A stretch of 64,000 nt of DNA from Leucothrix arctica (lineage in GTDB: Bacteria > Pseudomonadota > Gammaproteobacteria > Thiotrichales > Thiotrichaceae). Under the pieces are notes generated by a model. It was not told where the DNA came from. It was given only the letters and a program-made list of their open reading frames with translations, and did no database searches. The stretch's first letter is position 1; each line of letters opens with the position of its first letter. The stretch covers positions 1 through 64,000 of the forward strand of contig NZ_QGKL01000035.1 of assembly GCF_003172895.1 (NCBI RefSeq), given 5' to 3'. This document shows positions 57,885 to 64,000 of this stretch, piece by piece. The position numbers and the translations under genes are program-made.

Positions 57885-58853
57885 ATGTCTACACAGTATT
57901 CGGATTGCATTGCTTGGACTCAGGAAGAGCACCAAAACTTTGGTGTGAAACCTCAGATATCGCAGCACAAATTCCATGAGTTGGACCTATTTAGTGATGA
58001 AGCGCTAGTGACTTTGCTGGATAATTATCCACGAGAATGGTTGCAGTGTTACACCATGGGGACTAACCCTGAAAACCACAACGAGTGGACGCCTGTCCAT
58101 ATTGCCGAGAGCTCTGGTCGTCAGATTTTGAGTGCTTTGCAGAAAGGTCGTATGTGGGTGAATGTGATCAATATTGACCGATACAATGGCGAATATGCTG
58201 AGTTGATTGAACAAATGTACCAAGTGATCAATGCTGGATCTGACCACATCACTAATGCCAAATCATCGTTTAGTGCTTTATTGATTTCATCGCCAGGTAT
58301 TCAGGTGTATTGCCATGTGGATGCGGACGCTAATATGCTTTGGCACTTGAAAGGTCGTAAGCGTGTTTGGGTTTATCCTGCACGAGACACTCGCTTTGCG
58401 CCGCAGACGTATGTCGAAGAGATTATTGGCGAGTCACGTCACGAAAATGTGCCGTTTGAGCGCTGGTACGACGACCACGCCTTTAGTCATGAGTTGAAAG
58501 CGGGCGAGGTCGTCAGTTGGCCGCAGCACTCGCCACATCGTGTTGAAAATATTGGTTTTAATGTGTCACTCACGACGAGTTATGGCTCGAAAGAAAGCCG
58601 TCGCCAACTGGGTGTGCATGGGTTTAACCATTACATTTTAAAGCCACTAGGCTTTAAGAACAGATCTATCGAGCGGGTAGGGTTGGTCGCTGAAGTTAAG
58701 TCGTTTACTTACTTTGTGCTGAAGAAACTGAAAGTACTAAAACGGGGTGAGCGAACGGCTAGTTACACGACTGATTTACAGTTGGATGATAGTCATCCAG
58801 AAGGTATGTCGAAACGTGATGAAGCTAGTTTGCCGGAGTTTGCTAAGGCCTAG
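57885..58853 (+). CDS. JmjC/cupin-like Fe(II)-dependent oxygenase
   Basis: The 322-residue protein has a double-stranded beta-helix core with a His-x-Asp...His triad: QVYCHVDADANMLWHLKGRKR (His144, Asp146) and WPQHSPHRVENIG (His218). The text HxDADANxLWHLKGxKRVWVYPA places it with cupin-like/JmjC hydroxylases. It probably hydroxylates a protein or small molecule using 2-oxoglutarate. The substrate is unknown. It is convergent with a CelD-type acetyltransferase gene, a combination that may point to modification of a polymer or natural product (weak inference). Confidence 0.75.
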   Translation: MSTQYSDCIAWTQEEHQNFGVKPQISQHKFHELDLFSDEALVTLLDNYPREWLQCYTMGTNPENHNEWTPVHIAESSGRQILSALQKGRMWVNVINIDRYNGEYAELIEQMYQVINAGSDHITNAKSSFSALLISSPGIQVYCHVDADANMLWHLKGRKRVWVYPARDTRFAPQTYVEEIIGESRHENVPFERWYDDHAFSHELKAGEVVSWPQHSPHRVENIGFNVSLTTSYGSKESRRQLGVHGFNHYILKPLGFKNRSIERVGLVAEVKSFTYFVLKKLKVLKRGERTASYTTDLQLDDSHPEGMSKRDEASLPEFAKA

Positions 58854-58859
58854 TTAGCC

Positions 58860-58897
58860 AAAGCGTAATACTGAGGATTACCTTGGTTTTACGCTTT
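58860..58897. terminator. Bidirectional intrinsic terminator
   Basis: AAAGCGTAA and TTACGCTTT (9 bp) enclose a 20-base loop, with a T on the right side (CTTTTCC). It overlaps the stop codon of the leftward acetyltransferase gene. Confidence 0.65.
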
Positions 58898-60037
58898 TCC
58901 TCTGCCAAGTAACGACTTAACCTTTTGCTTAAGTGGACCATGAACATATTGGTGTAGCTGTGTACGTCGGTTATTGGGGAAGAACTCCAAGTTGTACATA
59001 GCTTCAGTGTAAGCGCTGTAACTTAGCTTGTATGAGTTTTCATCTTCCGAAAACATAAAGTTGAAGTGATCCAGTTCAGGGTTATCAATACAGTGAGATA
59101 TTTCCTGCGTAATCATCATTGTCTGAAGTGCATAGCGATGCCCTAACTCAGCTTCAAAGCCACACTGGTAAGCATGCAATATGCCCTTATCAATCAAACT
59201 ATAAAGTGCCGCAACTGGCTCGTCCTTTATACGCAATACGCGAATCTCTACCTTATTCAATGGCAATAGTCGCTTAACTACTAAACGGTGAAAAGCTTCA
59301 AACTTAGGATAGTGAAAAGCACTGTCTTGCTTCATGTCTGAGCGACGTGCACGGTTTAAGTCTGCTACCGCATCAAGTGCAACATCAGCATCTAAGCCGT
59401 CTGATAAGTTTTCAATGTTGTATTCCTGTTCCGTTTCTAGGCGGGTAAGCATACGTGTGATGTTGTTGCGTTTTTTCTTCTTAAGACTCATCAAGTAGTC
59501 TTTATAAGTGTCAGGCAAGTTGATTAGCGTACGGAAGCCATACTCTTTTTTAACGGCTTTGATCGACAGATTTTGTCCTGAAAATAAATGCTCTAAATGC
59601 GAGTCAGCTAAGATTTGAGGGAAGCTTGCGGCTTGCCATAGTTTTTGCTGTTGCATGAGTGAGTGAGTAAATGCACCAATCACTGGGGAAGCATCTTCAG
59701 CCATTATTATTAGGTCTAAATACTCTGTTAGCACTAAGCCACCGTCAGTCTCGCCAGTTCCTAAAAGCATTAATTGCTTGCTGCATGGGAAGTAACGGGT
59801 TGGGTGGTTAAGTATTTGAAACGGTGCAATACCGACTAAGGTGTCGTCTTGATAGCAACATAGGATGTGCAATGAGCGTTTAGCATCATGTTGATACACT
59901 TCCCACCAGCTAAATAACCACTCCCAAGATGAGAAGAGTGTGCCTTTATCTGATGTATCATTTAATTCATTCCATTGCTGACGCATTGAACGAAACGTAT
60001 CAATATCGTTTACAAGGCTAACGGTTAAGTTATGCAT
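58889..60037 (-). CDS. GNAT-fold acetyltransferase, CelD/BcsL (FemAB-like) family
   Basis: This 382-residue protein matches the CelD-type GNAT family: an N-terminal half with TLFSSWEWLFSWWEVYQ and LVGIAPFQIL, a basic linker (YKDYLMSLKKKKRNNITR, a hallmark of the family) and a C-terminal GNAT domain with EIRVLRIKDEPVAALYSLID and AYQCGFEAELGHRYALQTMM, ending FNFMFSEDENSYKLSYS. Relatives act on cell-envelope polysaccharides or lipids. It is cytoplasmic. No pathway neighbours reveal its substrate. Confidence 0.82.
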   Translation of the reverse strand: MHNLTVSLVNDIDTFRSMRQQWNELNDTSDKGTLFSSWEWLFSWWEVYQHDAKRSLHILCCYQDDTLVGIAPFQILNHPTRYFPCSKQLMLLGTGETDGGLVLTEYLDLIIMAEDASPVIGAFTHSLMQQQKLWQAASFPQILADSHLEHLFSGQNLSIKAVKKEYGFRTLINLPDTYKDYLMSLKKKKRNNITRMLTRLETEQEYNIENLSDGLDADVALDAVADLNRARRSDMKQDSAFHYPKFEAFHRLVVKRLLPLNKVEIRVLRIKDEPVAALYSLIDKGILHAYQCGFEAELGHRYALQTMMITQEISHCIDNPELDHFNFMFSEDENSYKLSYSAYTEAMYNLEFFPNNRRTQLHQYVHGPLKQKVKSLLGRGKA

Positions 60038-60181
60038 GGGGGTAAGTGTCCGTAGTCGCTAATTTTTTAATTATTTGATGGTTGAAGTGTACGGAGAGGC
60101 TTGGTGGTGCGGATAGCGGGACGTTTCTGAAAGGGCGGTGCTTGACGACAAACGGGTGAACCTTGACGTGCTTAATGTGAA

Positions 60182-60218
60182 AAAGCCGCCTACCTAAAAT
60201 GAATAGGCAAGCGGCTTT
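60182..60218. terminator. Bidirectional intrinsic terminator
   Basis: AAAGCCGC / GCGGCTTT with an inner CCT/AGG pairing, and A-runs that give a U-tract for the leftward peroxiredoxin transcript. It begins 12 bases behind that gene's stop. Confidence 0.8.
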
Positions 60219-60229
60219 AGTACTTCTAC

Positions 60230-60763
60230 TTAGCTTAACTCACCACGTGATGGGTAGTCATTAGCAATAGCGAAGTCAATAGAGCCTAGTAGCTCTTTGA
60301 AGCTTGGGCGTGCGAAAGGCATTGTGCTGATGCAAGAGTAGAACAATGTCTGGTCTGCACGTGTCATGAATAAGCCTGGCTCGCTGAACTCAGCTGGCTC
60401 TTCGATACCGATAGACGTCTTACCGCGACCTGCAGAACGGTGTAAACCAAGTGAACGCGCTTGCTCAACCGTTAGGCCGTAAGCAACGTCGATGTTAGGT
60501 AGTTTCCAGTCAGCTTTTGCTGCTTCGCCACGTTCTTGAGTGTCGCTACTTACAGCGATTACATTAACGCCGCGCTCAGCAAAATCTTCTTTCATGCGCT
60601 CTAGTTCTTTCAACTGCATAGAGCAAACTGGGCAATGAAGACCGCGATAGAAAACCATCATTGTGAAGTTTCCAGGTGTTTGATCTTCAAGAGACCAAGT
60701 TCCACCACCAACAAGGTTAAGTTCAATATTTGGTACTACTTCGCGCGGCTTTAAAACAACCAT
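60230..60763 (-). CDS. Peroxiredoxin-like redoxin (AhpC/TSA family)
   Basis: The 177-residue protein has the thioredoxin-like peroxiredoxin fold: MMVFYRGLHCPVCSMQLKELERM, with Cys44 and Cys47 in a CPVC motif, followed by VNVIAVSSDTQERGEAAKADW. It should reduce peroxides or act as a thiol oxidoreductase in the cytoplasm. CPVC in place of the usual T/S-x-x-C suits the PRX-like 2 subgroup. It is divergent from an AraC-type regulator, which probably controls it. Confidence 0.85.
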   Translation of the reverse strand: MVVLKPREVVPNIELNLVGGGTWSLEDQTPGNFTMMVFYRGLHCPVCSMQLKELERMKEDFAERGVNVIAVSSDTQERGEAAKADWKLPNIDVAYGLTVEQARSLGLHRSAGRGKTSIGIEEPAEFSEPGLFMTRADQTLFYSCISTMPFARPSFKELLGSIDFAIANDYPSRGELS

Positions 60764-60871
60764 GGTAAATTCCTAATAGGGTTTATAAATATGTAAAGTG
60801 GATCTAGTATAGTCATATAAGTTGAACTAGTGATACACTAATTATTCATTTTTTAGTGTAGATAGTTCAAT

Positions 60872-61726
60872 ATGGATCGTCTAACAACCTTATTACGTCA
60901 CTTCAATCCAGAAATAGAAAACGTTCATTACTACCAGTTAGATGCGCATGAGTGTGCCGAACGTAGTAGCTCGCCAGCGGCTGATATCTACATATTAACT
61001 AGAGGTAGCTTGTTGGTGACACTGGAGAGTGGTGAGTCGAAACAGCTGACTGACCAAGGTTTGTTTTGGTTGCCATCAGGCAAAGAGCATCGAGTCGAAG
61101 CGGCCGATACCAGCACCGAATATATTCATGGAATGCTGCAGTTCGGTTCTGCCAACCTAAACCCATTAATAGACTCTCTCGGTCATATCATCTCACTAAA
61201 ATCAGAAGAGATTACCACTCAAGAAATGCAGCCTGTGATCGCTATGATTACCAGTGAGTCACGCTCGCCACGATGCGGTAAAGCGCTAATCCTTAATCAT
61301 TTAATGGAAGTGTTACTTGTTAAGTTGCTTCGTTTCTTAATGTCTACAATGGTGTTTGGAACAGGCTTAATGGGTGGTCTCAGTGATCCACGTTTATCGC
61401 GTTCATTAACGGCTATGCATGACAGTCCAGAAACACCTTGGACAGTGAAAAGTTTAGCGCAAGAAGCAGGGATGTCGCGGACTGCGTTTAGTATTTACTT
61501 TCGTGAAGTGGTTCACTACCCACCGATGGAATACTTGGGGCTGTGGCGTATGCGGTTAGCCAGTGACTGGCTGTCTAGCGGCACAGAATCAATTGCTCAA
61601 ATAGGCGAGAAACTGGGGTATGGAAATGAGGCAGCATTTCGCCGTGCGTTTCGGAAGATCGTTGGTTGTCCACCGGGTAAGTTACGGAAGAAAGTGGTGG
61701 GGGAGGTTGTGGAGTCGTTGGTTTGA
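60872..61726 (+). CDS. AraC-family regulator with N-terminal cupin domain
   Basis: The 284-residue protein has a cupin-type sensing domain (residues 1-110: AADIYILTRGSLLVTLESGE, LFWLPSGKEHRVE; the AraC_N/cupin_6 type) and a C-terminal double helix-turn-helix (WTVKSLAQEAGMSRTAFSIY, then SIAQIGEKLGYGNEAAFRRA and FRKIVGCPPGKLRK). It lies divergent from the peroxiredoxin gene, 108 bases away, a pairing commonly seen for oxidative or electrophile stress regulators of this group. The ligand is unknown. Confidence 0.88.
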   Translation: MDRLTTLLRHFNPEIENVHYYQLDAHECAERSSSPAADIYILTRGSLLVTLESGESKQLTDQGLFWLPSGKEHRVEAADTSTEYIHGMLQFGSANLNPLIDSLGHIISLKSEEITTQEMQPVIAMITSESRSPRCGKALILNHLMEVLLVKLLRFLMSTMVFGTGLMGGLSDPRLSRSLTAMHDSPETPWTVKSLAQEAGMSRTAFSIYFREVVHYPPMEYLGLWRMRLASDWLSSGTESIAQIGEKLGYGNEAAFRRAFRKIVGCPPGKLRKKVVGEVVESLV

Positions 61727-61848
61727 GATTGGACTGGTTTCGTGCTTTGAGAGTAATCGAACAGAAAGTTCTAGATGATTAAGATGGCACTCGATAGATA
61801 TATAAGTTGTGGTAACTCTTTTATTCACACGAGCGTATAAGTTTAAAA

Positions 61849-62289
61849 ATGGAAATTGGCGGTCTTATAAGAGTAACAGTAAACAGAGTTGAGGAAGGTT
61901 TTGCATTGGTAGATTACAAAGGCCATGAGGCAACACTTCAACAAACTGAGTTTACTTGGGATGCTGGTCTAGTTGAGCCGAGCGACTTTGTTAAGAAAGG
62001 AGATGAAATAACAGTCAAAGTTATTGCTCTCAAAAACGAACGGTTTAGCATTTCTTTAAAACAAGTGATTGAAAGTCCTTGGAATAGTTCTCCCAAAATA
62101 AACAATGAATATAACTCCCCTGTAATTATGGTGGCTGAGTATGGTTATTTCGTGAAAATAGAACAACATTGTAATGCCTTGCTTCAAATTGAAAACTCAA
62201 AGCAGAAGCACTCTCTTCACGATAGAGTTAATGTAAAAGTAATTGGTGTAGATATCTCAAAGGAAAAGGTGTTAGTGGTTGAAATATGA
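61849..62289 (+). CDS. Small protein with two S1-like RNA-binding domains
   Basis: This 146-residue product consists of two S1/OB-fold segments: residues 3-73 (GGLIRVTVNRVEEGFALVDY, then FVKKGDEITVKVIALKNERFSISLKQ) and 85-146 (NSPVIMVAEYGYFVKIEQHCNALLQIENS, ending VNVKVIGVDISKEKVLVVEI). The order of strands, with GYFVKIEQ in place of the usual GxFVxL, supports an S1 fold. There is no catalytic domain. It is AT-rich compared with neighbours and lacks an obvious ribosome-binding site, which may mean recent arrival. Function not predicted beyond possible RNA binding. Confidence 0.6.
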   Translation: MEIGGLIRVTVNRVEEGFALVDYKGHEATLQQTEFTWDAGLVEPSDFVKKGDEITVKVIALKNERFSISLKQVIESPWNSSPKINNEYNSPVIMVAEYGYFVKIEQHCNALLQIENSKQKHSLHDRVNVKVIGVDISKEKVLVVEI

Positions 62290-62318
62290 TGCGGATAGCA
62301 GATAAATTCTTGAGAAAA

Positions 62319-64000
62319 CTACCCGCTGAGCAAAACCTTAAAACAATCTTCCAACTGACTAATCCCGAGCCCATTCATTTTCTGCACTTTAATCTGCACA
62401 GGAATGCGCTCTTTCATTGCCTCAACATGACTGATCACGCCAATCATCTTGCCTGAGGCATTTAAGCTATCCAGCGTATTGAGTGCAGCATCCAGCGTTT
62501 CACTGTCCAGTGTCCCAAAACCTTCATCTAAGAACAGCGAATCAATACTGTTTTTGTGACTCACTAGGTCAGACAGCGCAAGCGCTAAAGACAAACTCAC
62601 CAAGAAGCTTTCACCACCAGACAATGTTTTGGTGTCTCGCTCAGAGTCGGCTTGCCATGTATCAACCACCTGCAACTCCAGCGCTTCATTATCTTTACGC
62701 TTAAGTAAGTAACGACCATCTAAACGATTCAGCTGCACATTCGCCAAATGTACCAAGTGATCCAGCGTTAAACCCTGTGCAAACTTACGGAACTTGTCAC
62801 CTTTTTGCGAACCGATCAGTGAGTGCAAATAAGCAATATCATCGTATTGTTGCTGACTCGTGTCGATCTCTGCAAAAAGTGAGGTTTGGTTGGCGCGACG
62901 AGTTATATCATCTGTCAGGCTGCGTTTAATCTCACCTTGTTGTTGATTGATTTGCTTTAAGTGTTGGCTTGCATCGTTTAACGCTTCGGCAACCTCTGCT
63001 TGTGGAGTTGCCGCAAAGCCTTGTTGCTCAGTGGTTGCTTGTAAACTAGCAAGGTCTTTAGCCGCTTGATCTTGTAGCGCTTTGCTGCGTGCCAGCGCGT
63101 TACTTATGCTTTCCTTTAGCTCGGTCAGTTGTTGGCGTTCTGCCTCACTTAACAGCGACTGTTCAAACGTTGCTTGGTCGCTAAATGGACTACTGCTTAG
63201 TTGAGACTGCCATGTTGTTTGCTTGTCGCTGAGGTCTTGTTGTAGCTCTGACTGTTGTGCGGTTGCAGTGGTCAGTTGACCTTTTAAGACTTGCAGCGCA
63301 TCACTCGTTTGTTGACGTAATGTGTCTAAACGCTGCTTTTCTTGTTGTGCTGTTTGGCTACGTGCCTGTGCGGTTTCACGTTCCGTCGTTACCGACTTCT
63401 CCCCAAATAACTCAATACGTTTTTGTTGTTTCTCGTGAAGACTGTCGCTTATCGTTTTATGCTCGGTCATTTCTAGCGTTAGTTTCTTTTCGAGTTCGCT
63501 CTGCTTTTCTGTCAGTGTTTTGACTTCAACTTCAAGCCCTTTTAGCTGGTCATTACAACTTGATAATAGCGCTACAGACTCAGTCCATTTTTTCGCTGCC
63601 AGTTGCTTATCAGTTATCCATGAAGCCTGTTCTTCGGCAAGAGGAAGCGACATGCCCAGTGTTGATAATTGATCAGATAACTTGCTGTTTAGCGTTTGTT
63701 GTTCAGCATTTAACAGCTGAGTATCTTTAGTATTTTGCGTTAGTTTTTCAGTCCATTGCTTAGACTCTGTGTTTTGCAGGTCTAACTGATGTTGCTGGTC
63801 TTTAAGTTGCTGTTGAATAAGCGTGAGTGACTTCTCTGCCGCTTGCTTATTTGCTTCAAGCTGCTTGAGTTCGGTAAGCTTTTTAGTCAGTGTTGAGCGC
63901 TGGTTTTCTTCGTCGCTGAGGTAAGTGTCTAGTGCTTCACCGTCATTAATAGCAAGACTCAAACCTAAGGCTTTTGAGTGATGCGACCATTTAGTATTTA
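62319..64000 (-). CDS. sbcC: Nuclease SbcC, C-terminal part (runs off right edge)
   Basis: The frame is open from the stop at 62319 to the window edge, so the gene is partial; the apparent TTG start at 63962 is internal. The visible part is a long coiled coil (about 350 residues rich in Gln, Lys, Glu) followed by the C-terminal ATPase lobe: FAQGLTLDHLVHLANVQLNRLDGRYLL, signature TLSGGESFLVSLSLALALSDL, Walker B SIDSLFLDEGFGTLDSETLD and ISHVEAM. SbcC works with SbcD to process hairpins and broken DNA ends. The N-terminal Walker A lobe and zinc hook lie outside. Confidence 0.92.
   Translation of the reverse strand, partial: NTKWSHHSKALGLSLAINDGEALDTYLSDEENQRSTLTKKLTELKQLEANKQAAEKSLTLIQQQLKDQQHQLDLQNTESKQWTEKLTQNTKDTQLLNAEQQTLNSKLSDQLSTLGMSLPLAEEQASWITDKQLAAKKWTESVALLSSCNDQLKGLEVEVKTLTEKQSELEKKLTLEMTEHKTISDSLHEKQQKRIELFGEKSVTTERETAQARSQTAQQEKQRLDTLRQQTSDALQVLKGQLTTATAQQSELQQDLSDKQTTWQSQLSSSPFSDQATFEQSLLSEAERQQLTELKESISNALARSKALQDQAAKDLASLQATTEQQGFAATPQAEVAEALNDASQHLKQINQQQGEIKRSLTDDITRRANQTSLFAEIDTSQQQYDDIAYLHSLIGSQKGDKFRKFAQGLTLDHLVHLANVQLNRLDGRYLLKRKDNEALELQVVDTWQADSERDTKTLSGGESFLVSLSLALALSDLVSHKNSIDSLFLDEGFGTLDSETLDAALNTLDSLNASGKMIGVISHVEAMKERIPVQIKVQKMNGLGISQLEDCFKVLLSG

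Noticed and set aside
62319-63962. A short complete SbcC-like protein starting at TTG 63962
   Set aside because: The frame stays open to the right edge, and the N-terminal ATPase lobe is missing, so the gene simply continues outside the window.

Overview
The window comes from a marine gammaproteobacterium. The genus cannot be fixed from this stretch alone. The evidence is an alginate-breakdown pair, sodium-coupled transport, a TonB/ExbB/ExbD system, a large set of iron, siderophore and haem genes with classical Fur boxes, a LutABC/Dld lactate module and moderate GC. No rRNA or tRNA gene was recognised. 

Layout. 0-0.5 kb: one end of an IS3-family element, with a textbook A_AAA_AAG frameshift site, truncating an SDR-like oxidoreductase. 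1.2-2.5 kb: a LysE-type exporter and a small ABM-fold protein. 2.6-6.5 kb: a sodium:solute symporter and a PL17 oligoalginate lyase. 7.3-8.7 kb: an AAA/DUF4143 ATPase. 8.8-11.4 kb: a bacterial NACHT-LRR (NLR-like) protein placed just behind lutC. A diverged second copy of the lutC 3' end follows its stop codon, which looks like the scar of a single-gene insertion. 11.5-18.4 kb: lactate utilisation (FadR/LldR-type regulator, lutA, lutB, lutC) divergent from a two-domain FAD/Fe-S D-lactate dehydrogenase, with two TTGGT/ACCAA operators between them.

18.4-58 kb is an iron-acquisition region. It holds a Fiu-like receptor with PiuC and an Fe(III)-binding protein; a Fur-boxed nitroreductase and glutamate-cysteine-ligase-like pair; exbB-exbD-tonB with an unusually long repeat-rich TonB; a TonB receptor with a HmuY-like lipoprotein; a receptor, LLM flavin monooxygenase and esterase operon; two receptor/AraC (PchR-like) pairs; two complete siderophore ABC transporters, one with tandem binding-protein paralogues and its own receptor; a haem uptake operon (hutZ-hmuTUVS); and iron storage (bfd, plus two bacterioferritin subunits that split haem binding and ferroxidase function between them). 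Fur-like dyads stand before nearly every one of these units. The logic is receptor, TonB energisation, periplasmic binding protein, ABC import, then cytoplasmic or periplasmic release, with storage alongside. No siderophore biosynthesis genes are present, so the set fits use of siderophores made by others (xenosiderophores) plus haem.

57.5-64 kb: a Cys-rich small protein, a JmjC/cupin-like oxygenase, a CelD-type acetyltransferase, a peroxiredoxin divergent from an AraC regulator, a tandem S1-domain protein, and the C-terminal part of sbcC running off the right edge.

Most noteworthy: the NACHT-LRR gene docked on a duplicated lutC tail; a Fur-type dyad and strong hairpin beside the bacterioferritin genes with no protein gene to serve (candidate iron-regulated RNA); the receptor-monooxygenase-esterase operon; and the TonB with about eight 20-residue repeats.
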